NCBI GenBank assembly: GCA_001874305.1
Contig: MPCU01000004.1
Coordinates: forward strand, 1 to 64,000
Direction: 5' to 3'
Length of the DNA stretch: 64,000 nt
From: Bacteriovorax sp. MedPE-SWde
GTDB taxonomy: Bacteria; Bdellovibrionota; Bacteriovoracia; Bacteriovoracales; Bacteriovoracaceae
Below are positions 25,806 to 34,485 of the stretch, piece after piece (position 1 is the stretch's first letter; every line of letters begins with the position of its first letter). The notes under the pieces were generated by a model that saw only the letters and a list, made by a program, of their open reading frames with translations, did not search any database and was not told the origin of the DNA. A program made the position numbers and the translations under genes.

Positions 25806-27182
25806 TTGAGCAAAACACTCATAATTAACCCAATTAAAGAAGAAATATATTACACAAAATTTCTCATTGATGGATTCGCTGATTGTGAGTTCCTAGGAAG
25901 AGAAAGCTTAAATGAAACACTTACAACTGAACCGGACCTTATTAGCTCTGTTGATATTTTAATCGTCGCTTTTAATATGAAAGGTTTCTCTGCCCTTCTT
26001 GAAGAACTACAGTCTGAAACTAATCAAATAAAAACAATAATTACTTTTAAGCAGGAAGAAAGTGAAGCTGTCGAGCAACATATTACTTACAATCCAAATA
26101 TCGTTACATATTGTATTAATGGTGGAGATGTTGCAAAACTAGAAAGCTCATATCGCAGACTTTCAAAGCTTCAAGAGAGAACAAGTAAAGGGGCATCTTA
26201 CTGTAGAGTACGAATAGATTACTTTCTAAAGTTTAGTAAGGTTATTTGCGATGTCTTTATAAAGTTATCTGAAGAAAAATATATCAAAATAATAAATCGT
26301 CATCAGGAATACTCTGAAGATGATATTAATAAATATATTGATAAGGACTGTAATCATCTCTATATAAAAGAGTTCGATTTCAAACTCTTCGTCAACGGTG
26401 TAGTTAAGAATATTCAAGAGAAGAATCATTCTAAACTTCCTGTTCTTGCTGGAGAAAACTCATTCATACCACTCACCTGTCAGGAAACTGTTCATGAGAT
26501 GGTTCACAAGATGGGCCTATCAACTCAGGCATTAATGTTAACTAACGAAGCAATCAACTCTACGATTAAGCTAGTGCAAAAAAATGATGTTTATAAACTA
26601 TTGAAGAAAACTCTTGGTGAAGGGACATATATTAGCGAGATTAGTATGCTTGTGAATTATATCTCATGTGCAATTTGTAGAGAGTCAGAATGGAAAGCAC
26701 CTGATAATTATCTAAGACTTAGTATTGCCTCTTTTTTTCAGAACATTTCTCTAAATGAGGACAATCTTGCCAAAATAGAAATGACTTCGACTCCAGAGTT
26801 TGAAGACCTTTTTAATACATCAAAAAAGAAAGTCACTGAACATCCTTCAAAGTCAGCAGATCAAGTTCTAAAAATAAAAGGATTACCTATTGGTGTAGAT
26901 AAAATAATAATGAATCACCATGAAAGATATGATGGAAAAGGTTTTCCTCGAGGTATTGACTACACTCGACTTGATCCTATGACATCAATTTTTGTCGTTT
27001 CACTTGAGCTTGCCAATACTCTCTATGAGACAGGGTTTTACCGAGACGCCATTATTGAAAAGATTCTCGAAATGGAGTCTCGATACACGAAAGGCTCATT
27101 TGCAAAGATTATGTCTGCCATGAAAGTGGCCTTTGCAATCCCACTAATTGAGCATGATAGGCAAGATTTTTTAAATGAATAA
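25806..27182 (+). CDS. HD-GYP-like protein with degenerate active site
   Basis: 458 residues. The N-terminal 120 resemble a receiver-type alpha/beta domain that has lost the phospho-acceptor Asp (LIVAFNMKGF where an Asp is expected). The C-terminal 200 residues align with HD-GYP cores: HPSKSADQVLK and H371-H372-E373 (NHHERYDGKGFPRGI, GYP changed to GFP). The HD doublet is missing: the equivalent SFFQNISL carries Q312-N313. True cyclic di-GMP hydrolysis is therefore doubtful; a binding or scaffold role is more likely. It starts with TTG. It overlaps the next GT4 gene by 8 bp, tying it to polysaccharide synthesis. Confidence 0.75.
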   Translation: MSKTLIINPIKEEIYYTKFLIDGFADCEFLGRESLNETLTTEPDLISSVDILIVAFNMKGFSALLEELQSETNQIKTIITFKQEESEAVEQHITYNPNIVTYCINGGDVAKLESSYRRLSKLQERTSKGASYCRVRIDYFLKFSKVICDVFIKLSEEKYIKIINRHQEYSEDDINKYIDKDCNHLYIKEFDFKLFVNGVVKNIQEKNHSKLPVLAGENSFIPLTCQETVHEMVHKMGLSTQALMLTNEAINSTIKLVQKNDVYKLLKKTLGEGTYISEISMLVNYISCAICRESEWKAPDNYLRLSIASFFQNISLNEDNLAKIEMTSTPEFEDLFNTSKKKVTEHPSKSADQVLKIKGLPIGVDKIIMNHHERYDGKGFPRGIDYTRLDPMTSIFVVSLELANTLYETGFYRDAIIEKILEMESRYTKGSFAKIMSAMKVAFAIPLIEHDRQDFLNE

Positions 27183-28344
27183 CTCTCAAGATAAAGTTAC
27201 CCTTGCCCTCTTTGCTCACGAAATAGTCCCTGAGATTGGGCATAGTCGAGCAATGATTGAAACGATTAATCAACTTCCAGCAGATAAGATTGAAAAGCTG
27301 TATATCATTTCCTTTGAAATGACTTCGGCCAGTAAAATTTTTCCTAAGCTCGCCTCTAAAGTCGAGTTTATCAAAGTTCCTAAGCTTTACTTTGGTCCTT
27401 TCTTAGTGAAGATGCTGTATTTCTTTATAGCAAGTTGGCTTGTGGCCAAAACTCGTATTCCAGCAAAAGCAAAGAAGATCGGAATTGGGATAGCCTCTCT
27501 AACTGTTGATTATGTAAATATTCAATTCATACACAGAGAATGGGAGTATTTCTATTTTAAGAATTTCTCATTTCCAATACATAAGTATATTTATAAGAAG
27601 TTACTCTTCTTCTTTTTTAAACTTGGTGAAAACTACCTTTATCGCTTTAAAGACTCTACTAAGTTTTCAGTTCTTTCTAAGTTTGAAGCATCGTACTTGG
27701 AGTCTACTTTCAAGGTTCCAAAGCATAACTTAAAGCTAAACTATTCTGGAATTAATCTTGATAACTTTAAGTTTAGTAATTCAAGTAAAGATAAAATATT
27801 CATGGATTTAAAAGAGAAGTATCCTCAACTTGAGAAAATCGACATTGAGAGACCTATCTATTTATTTGTTGGTGCATTTGAAAGAAAGGGCCTCCATCTT
27901 GTTATTGAAAAAATTCAGGAGGTGCCAAACGCTCAACTCTTAGTAGTTGGTAGTCCTGAAGCAGGTGGAAACTTTCACTTTCCAAGTAGTCTCAATATTA
28001 CACATATTAAATTCACTAAAGAGATACAAAGCTTCTATCAAATATCAGACTGCTTTATCTTCCCAACGATATATGAACCATTTGGACTTGTACTGGCAGA
28101 AGCTGCTTGCATGGGTCTAAAAATATATACTACAAGCTATAAAGTTGGTGCAAGCGAGCTTCTGGGTAATCTAGATCAAGTCCATATATTTGATGACCCA
28201 AACGATATAGTGATTGAACCTCTAGAAGTACCTCTCTCTTATGAAGAAAAGCTTAAACTTAGAGAACAAAGACTTGAGCGCCTTCAGTCAATGACATGGA
28301 AGAAAACAGGCGAGAGTTTTTGGGAAGTCTTAAACCTCCCCTAG
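27175..28344 (+). CDS. GT4-family glycosyltransferase
   Basis: 389 residues. The N-terminal ALFAHEIVPEIGHSRAMIET stands in for the usual glycine loop; the donor site is conserved: FVGAFERKGLHLVIEKI and YEPFGLVLAEAACMGLKIY, then GASELLG. It could attach to the same glycan as the minus-strand enzymes. Its stop codon shares CTAG with the stop of the convergent SLBB gene. It is the second gene of a two-gene unit with the HD-GYP-like gene. Confidence 0.88.
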   Translation: MNNSQDKVTLALFAHEIVPEIGHSRAMIETINQLPADKIEKLYIISFEMTSASKIFPKLASKVEFIKVPKLYFGPFLVKMLYFFIASWLVAKTRIPAKAKKIGIGIASLTVDYVNIQFIHREWEYFYFKNFSFPIHKYIYKKLLFFFFKLGENYLYRFKDSTKFSVLSKFEASYLESTFKVPKHNLKLNYSGINLDNFKFSNSSKDKIFMDLKEKYPQLEKIDIERPIYLFVGAFERKGLHLVIEKIQEVPNAQLLVVGSPEAGGNFHFPSSLNITHIKFTKEIQSFYQISDCFIFPTIYEPFGLVLAEAACMGLKIYTTSYKVGASELLGNLDQVHIFDDPNDIVIEPLEVPLSYEEKLKLREQRLERLQSMTWKKTGESFWEVLNLP

Positions 28345-28874
28345 TCTTTCTTAACCTGTCTAAGAAGAAGAATACTTGAGAGAACTGTAGCAAAAACACC
28401 AATTAACCCCGTGTAATATGCTCTATTTTCAAGGTATTCATCTTTAGGAACAAAAATAGAGTCACCTGGTTGAAGTGTTTCTCTATAGACTTTACTATTT
28501 CCACCTTCGGAAATGTCGTAACGTAGAACCTTAAAAGTTTCCTTATCTTTTCTTGTCAGTTTTACTTTTTCAAGTTTTGCACTTGAGCTAGGTCCACCGG
28601 CCATTGAAAGTCCATTTAGGAAAGTCGTGTTTACTGGAACAAAGTGAAGACCAGACTTCTTAACTTCTCCCCAAAAATGTACAGGTATTAGTACTTTTCC
28701 TTTTACCGATGGTGAAAAGAATACCGAACCATATGACTTGGGCATACCTTTTACCTCTGAAGGTAGAGTGAACTCTTTAATGTTATAATTAGAGTTTCCC
28801 GCAGCAAATGCTGAAGAAGAAATTAGTAATGATGCCGAAAGGATATTGATTTTTAAGGTAGTAATTATTTTCAT
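28341..28874 (-). CDS. SLBB-domain polysaccharide export-like protein
   Basis: 177 residues. A signal peptide (LSASLLISSSAFAAG) is followed by one SLBB domain of about residues 60-150 (PVHFWGEVKKSGLHFVPVN, LSMAGGPSSSAKLEKVKL, LQPGDSIFVPKDEY). A C-terminal hydrophobic helix (YTGLIGVFATVLSSILLL) ends the protein. The N-terminal poly-export domain and lipobox that define Wza are absent, so it is at most a partner of an export channel or an atypical one. The gene diverges from the Wzy-like gene with only 26 bp between start codons. Confidence 0.82.
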   Translation of the reverse strand: MKIITTLKINILSASLLISSSAFAAGNSNYNIKEFTLPSEVKGMPKSYGSVFFSPSVKGKVLIPVHFWGEVKKSGLHFVPVNTTFLNGLSMAGGPSSSAKLEKVKLTRKDKETFKVLRYDISEGGNSKVYRETLQPGDSIFVPKDEYLENRAYYTGLIGVFATVLSSILLLRQVKKD

Positions 28875-28900
28875 AGGATTTAGTGTAGCAAAGAGAATTT

Positions 28901-30403
28901 ATGGAAACAATAATTAATAGCAACACAGCAAGTCATAAGTTTAAATCTAAGCTGACAAAAGTCTTTGTTTGCATGTTAATTATACACTTTGTTCTCAATT
29001 TCTTAGGTTTAGGGGTATTACAATACTTCTATGTACTAGAGCTGGCCGTCTTCTTTCTCATGATATTTGCACTCGATCCATCAGAAGTGATTCCCTACTT
29101 CTTTCCGTTATTAATGATTGAAGGACAAGGAAGAGTTTTATGGTCGTACAACCCGGCATTTAGGATTGTGTTCGACTTCTTTCTACTCCTAATCACATTT
29201 AGAACATTCTATATAAAGAAACGTATAATAGACGTAAGGGCCATTCCAAACTACATCTATCTCTTAATATTCTTTCACTTTGTTTGGTATGGAATTCAGC
29301 TCTTCAATCCTAACTCCGTAGGTTTCTTCGGCGTTTTGGCCGCAACAAAAGTTTATATTATCCCATTCTTTTTCTTCTTAAGCTTCCTTGCTAATGATGG
29401 TCTATCAAAACCTGAGAACCTTATAAAGACTCGAAATATAATGATACTAACTCTTGGTCTTGAATCCGCCTTGGCAATATTTCAGTTTACGCAGGGAGAT
29501 CAATTTATAACAGGGATGCATCCGTACTATGCAACAATTATTGGAGATGCATTTACAGGAGATCTCTATCGCTCGTTTGGAACTACCCACCTTGCTGGTG
29601 GGTATGCTATCTACATTCTACTCTTTCTTCCACTAATCTTCTTAGTTCCGGCCAAGAAGAAATCAATCTTCGTTATACAACTTATTGTTGTAGCACTTTG
29701 CTTATATGCAATGTTTCTTGCACAGGTTAGGTCAGCCTTTATCAAGGCCATTATTATCATGACCATTATAAGTATTGGTTTGTTCTTAAGAGGTGAAAAG
29801 AAATTTAAGAAATTGGTACAACTAACGATATTTGTAGTTATTGGATTCATTTCAGTTAATTCGCTTAATTTTAATATCGCCAATAGTGATGCAAAGTACA
29901 AGAGTGCGATTATAAGACTCTTCTCTATTTTTGATCAACGCACACTTACAAAATCTAGGCATGGTCCCTCTGTAGCAATTTCATATATCCTAGAGAAGCT
30001 TGATGATGCCCCACTCGGTCTAGGACCAGGGAGAACTGGAGCGGCAAGTGGTATGAATAAAGCAAAGATACAAAATGATCCCATTTTTGGAGTAAGTAAG
30101 AGTTGGGCGCTAGATAATCTCTTTGTTAGTCTTTCAATAGACCTTGGGATTGGGATGATATTCTACATGCTTGTCATTATTTTATTGCCTTTGAAGCTTC
30201 TTAATCACTGTGTAAGGGCATTTCTAAGAAATAGTCCAATCTTTCCCGCTTTATGGGTAACAAGTGTTTCATCTACAATTATACTATTAGGAAATTGGGG
30301 AGCAATTGGTCTTCCATATAACCCTGAATCATTTTGTTTTTGGTTCTTTATTGCCCTGGGATTTAAAAATGTCGAAGAGTCCAATTTTGAAAGCATACAC
30401 TAA
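28901..30403 (+). CDS. O-antigen ligase/polymerase (Wzy-like) membrane protein
   Basis: 500 residues with about twelve hydrophobic helices and a large periplasmic loop around residues 330-400 (SAIIRLFSIFDQRT and LGLGPGRTGAASG). The sequence around FGTTHLAGGYAIYILLFLPLIF and the loop place it with the Wzy/WaaL family, which polymerises or ligates lipid-linked glycans at the periplasmic face. Polymerase is more likely than ligase because of the Wzz-like gene close by. The promoter must lie within the SLBB gene or the 26-bp gap. Confidence 0.83.
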   Translation: METIINSNTASHKFKSKLTKVFVCMLIIHFVLNFLGLGVLQYFYVLELAVFFLMIFALDPSEVIPYFFPLLMIEGQGRVLWSYNPAFRIVFDFFLLLITFRTFYIKKRIIDVRAIPNYIYLLIFFHFVWYGIQLFNPNSVGFFGVLAATKVYIIPFFFFLSFLANDGLSKPENLIKTRNIMILTLGLESALAIFQFTQGDQFITGMHPYYATIIGDAFTGDLYRSFGTTHLAGGYAIYILLFLPLIFLVPAKKKSIFVIQLIVVALCLYAMFLAQVRSAFIKAIIIMTIISIGLFLRGEKKFKKLVQLTIFVVIGFISVNSLNFNIANSDAKYKSAIIRLFSIFDQRTLTKSRHGPSVAISYILEKLDDAPLGLGPGRTGAASGMNKAKIQNDPIFGVSKSWALDNLFVSLSIDLGIGMIFYMLVIILLPLKLLNHCVRAFLRNSPIFPALWVTSVSSTIILLGNWGAIGLPYNPESFCFWFFIALGFKNVEESNFESIH

Positions 30404-30692
30404 TTTAATGAGGGAAATTAATGGGGTTAAGATCTTAGATACGATCCCCTTAGACTACTTCCTGCATATGATTTTTGGAATGGCGATATATCTAATCGCT
30501 CGTGCCTTTAAGATATCATCTTCAAAGAGTTTAATCCTCGTTTTCACAATTGAGGGAATAAAAGAATTTGCAGATAGTTTTGCTATGACAAATACCATTG
30601 AAGAAAACATTGCAGACTTTGTCATTACAGTTTCCCTGCCACTTCTCGCTTTCCTAATAGAAAAGAAGAAATCAAAGGTAAAACTTAATTAA
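30369..30692 (+). CDS. Small VanZ-like membrane protein
   Basis: 107 residues from the ATG at 30369 (GGGA seven bases ahead), overlapping the Wzy-like gene by 35 bp. Three hydrophobic segments; DYFLHMIFGMAIYLIA, EGIKEFADSF and NIADFVITVSLPLLAFL recall the D-x-x-x-H and E...D...N pattern of VanZ-like proteins, but the match is distant. Function unknown; likely linked to the glycan locus by position. Its end overlaps the convergent Wzz-like gene by 8 bp. Confidence 0.65.
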   Translation: MSKSPILKAYTNLMREINGVKILDTIPLDYFLHMIFGMAIYLIARAFKISSSKSLILVFTIEGIKEFADSFAMTNTIEENIADFVITVSLPLLAFLIEKKKSKVKLN

Positions 30693-32184
30693 AGTCTGGA
30701 GTATTACCAATAACTTCAAGGTTTTCAAAATTCTTCTTTAGCTCATATTCATCGTAAATCTTAGTGTCAAAAAGATAGCGTACAAGGACAACCGTAAAAA
30801 GTAAAAAGAAGGAGACGAAACTGGCAAATAGTAGCATCTTACCTCTTGAAGTTCGTTTATAAATGCTAACGTCAGTTACATTCTTAGAAAATACAAAATC
30901 TGATACCACTGTCGATTCAAGAAGAGTTAGCTGGACAAGTTTCTTTTCAAGAAGTTTGATATATTCAAGATCAGGCTTTGTCAGCTCAATCCTTGCTTCA
31001 TATTCTTTTTGTAGCTTAGAAGTCTTTCCTATTTTATCTTGTAACTCTTTCAACTCTGTTTCTATTCTTGAAAACTGGCGTCTCTTTACTTTAGTTTCAA
31101 AGCCTATATTATTTGAATTCACATCTTTTTGCTTTAAGAACTCCTCTCTACTTCCAACAAGACGTCTATAATTTGGAATTGCATAAAGCTCTCTTTGAGC
31201 ATCTTTCATTTCATTCTTAAGGTCATTAATTATACCTTTATCTTCTTTAGACAAATTTGTAAGCGATACCTCTATTGCATTAATATCCTGTCTAAGCTTC
31301 TCAATCTTCTTATCAAGGGCTTTGGCCTTACGAGATTGATTAATCTCATTTTGAGAGAATCTTTTCTTTAACGTATTCTTAGTTTGCTCTAACTTTGACT
31401 CTGTAAGATCAAGCTCAACTTTCTTAGAATGATAGTGACCTTGGACTATTTGTATTCTATCTAACATTTGCTTCAACTGTTCTTTTAATCGATTATTCTT
31501 CTCTTCAATATCTAACGGATCCTGTAGTTTCAATTCGGTTCTCTTTTTTAAAGAGAGATCTTGCATCACAGATTTTTGTTGAAGTAGAATATGCTTTATA
31601 GAGCTAGTTCTTACATTTTGAATTGTCTTTTCTAAAATACTTAATAAGAATATTGTTGTATCTTTATCAAGAGTCTTAACCTTAAGAATGAACTTCTTAT
31701 TCACGGCCATATCTTGTTCAATGCTAAAAAGGCCCCCAACCATTCCCATAATATTTTTTGTAATACATTCTTTATCTTCAGAACATAACTGTAGAGACTC
31801 TTCTAGTGTTTTTATTTTCTTTGACGACAGACCCGTAAAAATTAATTTTTCATATTTCCCAGAAGCATAAATTTCTTCAGATAGCTTTCGTTGAAAGTCC
31901 AGAGAGCTAAACATGCTGATAATTTCAGCTGAAGTTATACCGTCTTGGTTCTCACCAATAATTCTTGCTATCATTAGAGTAGGAGAATCTGAGTCATTAG
32001 AAATATTTTTAAAGGTCTTACTTTGTAAGAATATATTATTTTGATTTGCGTAGTTATAGATAAAGAATGAAAAAACAATAACAGGGACCAGTAACGATGA
32101 AATAAGATATCGCCCAATGAGCTTTTTAAAAAAGCCAAAATTAATGATCGTCGTTTCATCTAAAATTACATTTAATTTCTTCAT
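30685..32184 (-). CDS. Wzz-like chain-length determinant/polysaccharide co-polymerase
   Basis: 499 residues with the Wzz layout: an N-terminal transmembrane helix (YLISSLLVPVIVFSFFIYNY, about 27-46), a periplasmic part of about 400 residues with coiled coils (the Lys/Glu/Gln-rich 200-430 region), and a C-terminal helix (MLLFASFVSFFLLFTVVLV). A conventional cytosolic kinase domain is not fused; two CpsD-like genes precede it, the nearer overlapping by 4 bp. It controls the length of the glycan made by the Wzy-like protein (family knowledge and context). Confidence 0.85.
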   Translation of the reverse strand: MKKLNVILDETTIINFGFFKKLIGRYLISSLLVPVIVFSFFIYNYANQNNIFLQSKTFKNISNDSDSPTLMIARIIGENQDGITSAEIISMFSSLDFQRKLSEEIYASGKYEKLIFTGLSSKKIKTLEESLQLCSEDKECITKNIMGMVGGLFSIEQDMAVNKKFILKVKTLDKDTTIFLLSILEKTIQNVRTSSIKHILLQQKSVMQDLSLKKRTELKLQDPLDIEEKNNRLKEQLKQMLDRIQIVQGHYHSKKVELDLTESKLEQTKNTLKKRFSQNEINQSRKAKALDKKIEKLRQDINAIEVSLTNLSKEDKGIINDLKNEMKDAQRELYAIPNYRRLVGSREEFLKQKDVNSNNIGFETKVKRRQFSRIETELKELQDKIGKTSKLQKEYEARIELTKPDLEYIKLLEKKLVQLTLLESTVVSDFVFSKNVTDVSIYKRTSRGKMLLFASFVSFFLLFTVVLVRYLFDTKIYDEYELKKNFENLEVIGNTPDFN

Positions 32185-32903
32185 TTAAAAAGGCTCCGGA
32201 ATAATCCCTTCTTCTCGACCTTATCAACTTCTTTATGATCCATCAGCAATCCCTTAAGGGTTACTCCATAATCACCAAAAAATGAAATAATATGATCTAT
32301 TTCTTCTTTCTTTGTTAAACTTTGTGCAACTATTAGAGAGAGTGTTTCAAAGCGCTCTAATATTGGAAAATAGATTTGTGGACTATTTTGAATTTTATGT
32401 ATCTCGGGTACATCCCAAAGAATAATGTCATATGAGTCAAGAAAATCATCAATGAGCTCTTGTTCATCCTCATTTTCTTCAGCATGCTTCTCATTCAGGA
32501 GAAAATCTTCTAAAAGAATAAAGTCAAAGTGATTGTGAAATGTATTAACGTTAAATACTAGATCATCATTTAGAAAAACTTCATGACCTTTGTCCATATC
32601 TACAATCTCAGAAAAGTAACCACTTGTTAAATTCTCAGTTACAATAGCTATTTTCAGATCATCATGATGATCAAAGAAACTAGCTAATCCCATTATCGTT
32701 TTCTGTTGTGATGTATGATAGCCAGTAGATCCAATGGCAAAAGATTTAATGCCAGAATTAAAGTCTTTGAGGTATGAAGCCCCTATTTTAAAGAGTTCCT
32801 GATGATTCTCTACTTTATAGAAAAATCTCGTTCTCTTCTTCTTTCTTCTGTCAGGCTTTACCTCTTCTTCCATTTTAAGGTTAGCAAAAACATCATTAGA
32901 CAT
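32181..32903 (-). CDS. CpsD/BY-kinase-like protein with degenerate P-loop (second copy)
   Basis: 240 residues, soluble. A CpsD/ParA-type fold is suggested by the region SFAIGSTGYHTSQQKTIMGL (residues 54-73) at the Walker A place and SYDIILWDVPEI (D164) at the Walker B place. The P-loop lacks the G-x-GK-T spacing, and the lysine of K68-T69 is preceded by QQ, so ATP binding is doubtful. No C-terminal tyrosine cluster is present. Homologous along its length to the C-terminal half of the next gene upstream. Coupled to the Wzz-like gene by a 4-bp overlap; 11 bp separate it from its paralogue. Confidence 0.7.
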   Translation of the reverse strand: MSNDVFANLKMEEEVKPDRRKKKRTRFFYKVENHQELFKIGASYLKDFNSGIKSFAIGSTGYHTSQQKTIMGLASFFDHHDDLKIAIVTENLTSGYFSEIVDMDKGHEVFLNDDLVFNVNTFHNHFDFILLEDFLLNEKHAEENEDEQELIDDFLDSYDIILWDVPEIHKIQNSPQIYFPILERFETLSLIVAQSLTKKEEIDHIISFFGDYGVTLKGLLMDHKEVDKVEKKGLFRSLFK

Positions 32904-32914
32904 GACTCGCCTCC

Positions 32915-34255
32915 TTACACTGCAAGAACAAGCCCCTTAAAAGGAACCTTGTATTTTTCAAAGTAGTCTTTAACCTGGTGAAGGTCTGTATATTTCGACT
33001 CGTTTGCCTTAACAACAAGGCTAACACTTTCAAGTGATCTAATAACTGGATAGAAGACCTCTTTTTTATTATCCATTTCTTTTAACTCTGGTAAGTCCCA
33101 CAGTACAACATCGGCCCCTTCTACAAATTGATCTACAAATTCTTCAAACGATGTATTACCTAACTGGTACATTACATCACAAATTTCAGAGAATTCTACA
33201 AACTCAACTCCTTGGGTTGCGTAGCATGTATAGCTTGCATCTTCTCCTAGGATTGGTTTCTTAACCTCTTCGAGATCTTGAATATGATTGTGATAAAGAG
33301 TTTTTTGAAGATCATCAGTAACAACAGTCACTGTTATCTTAGCATTATAATTAAGGAAAGATGTAACACCAAGAACTGTCTTCTCGCGTTCTCCCTTCAT
33401 ACCAGAGCTATTGAAGGCCAAACTTTTAATACCTCTATTGAAGTCTCTTAAGTAAGAATCTCCTAACTTGAATAGTTCAATGTGGTTTTTAACTTTATAA
33501 TATAGTTTAGAAAGAGATTTATTATTCTTTCTCTTAAACTCGTGTCGACTTATCTCAACTTCTGCAACATTTTCATCGCCTGAAGAGTCTTCCATAGATA
33601 GATCAGAGAAAATAAACTCTTCTTCCGATTTAACTTCTTCTTTGTCAGATTTACTGCCAGATGTTCCAAAGTCTATTTCACTTTCTTTTTCAATATTATC
33701 AGGAGCTAGTACTTCTATCGTTTGTGCTTTCTTTTTTGGCTGAGTTTTCTCATTTTGAGCAAGAAGAGCTACGGCTTCTTCGAATTCATTCTTCAAAGTG
33801 TTAGAGCGACCTAAGACTGCTCCGTCTAAGAAGCTTTGATTCAACTGCTTCTCTATACTTCTTCCATTTAAATTACTCTTTGAAGAGATTTGCTTTCGAG
33901 GTTTCTTCTTTTCGTCAAAAATAAGATTCGTTCTCTTAACATCATTAGCTTTTACTTCTTCAATTACTATTTTATTAATTTTTCTATTCTGAGTAATATA
34001 TGATTCAAGATCACCTCTTGATATTTCCTTTTCTCCGGCCTTATCAACAACTGAGATACGTGTTTGTTTCTCATCACTAGACTTGTCATAGTGAGGAGGT
34101 TTAATGAATACGAGATTACCTTTTGCATGCATGCTCTTATCTATTTCAAAGTTATCTGCAACTTTGCTAGAATTAGACGCATCAGTACACTCCAAGGAAG
34201 TATCCTTTTTCTCATCTTCTAAAATGTCATATGTATCAAGCTTTCTAACGCCCAT
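32915..34255 (-). CDS. CpsD/BY-kinase-like protein with long charged N-terminal region (first copy)
   Basis: 446 residues. Residues 1-235 are charged, low-complexity and probably disordered. Residues 236-446 match the neighbouring 32181-32903 protein: YYKVKNHIELFKLGDSYLRD against FYKVENHQELFKIGASYLKD, SLAFNSSGMKGEREKTVLGV at the P-loop place, and ADVVLWDLPELKEM at the Walker B place. The P-loop is degenerate here too. Probably arisen by tandem duplication. First gene of the unit; an AAGGGA ribosome site precedes ATG and a TATAAT box lies at 34284-34279 on this strand, without a clear -35. Confidence 0.7.
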   Translation of the reverse strand: MGVRKLDTYDILEDEKKDTSLECTDASNSSKVADNFEIDKSMHAKGNLVFIKPPHYDKSSDEKQTRISVVDKAGEKEISRGDLESYITQNRKINKIVIEEVKANDVKRTNLIFDEKKKPRKQISSKSNLNGRSIEKQLNQSFLDGAVLGRSNTLKNEFEEAVALLAQNEKTQPKKKAQTIEVLAPDNIEKESEIDFGTSGSKSDKEEVKSEEEFIFSDLSMEDSSGDENVAEVEISRHEFKRKNNKSLSKLYYKVKNHIELFKLGDSYLRDFNRGIKSLAFNSSGMKGEREKTVLGVTSFLNYNAKITVTVVTDDLQKTLYHNHIQDLEEVKKPILGEDASYTCYATQGVEFVEFSEICDVMYQLGNTSFEEFVDQFVEGADVVLWDLPELKEMDNKKEVFYPVIRSLESVSLVVKANESKYTDLHQVKDYFEKYKVPFKGLVLAV

Positions 34256-34449
34256 GACAATTCCCTTGTGACTACTCTATTATAGTCCTAACATATGAAT
34301 ATATCGGTCTTCTAAAGAGGAATATTTAGGAATTAAACTTTTCTCATTGAATTTAGGTTAATAGCGACTTCAAAGGCAAACTTTTCCCTAAAAGAGTTAA
34401 TATATGCCCATATTTCTCAACTATTTTCATAGAGAATTTACTCACGATG

Positions 34450-34479
34450 TTGGCAGTATACATAAAATTCACTTAATAT
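34450..34479 (+). promoter_or_regulatory. Promoter of a predicted leaderless hydrolase gene
   Basis: TTGGCA at 34450-34455 and TAATAT at 34474-34479 are 18 bp apart. The -10 ends 6 bp before the ATG at 34486, so transcription should start at the start codon. No Shine-Dalgarno sequence is present. Nothing else was recognised in the gap 34256-34485 apart from the minus-strand -10 mentioned for the CpsD-like unit. Confidence 0.45.
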
Positions 34480-34485
34480 AGTTTT

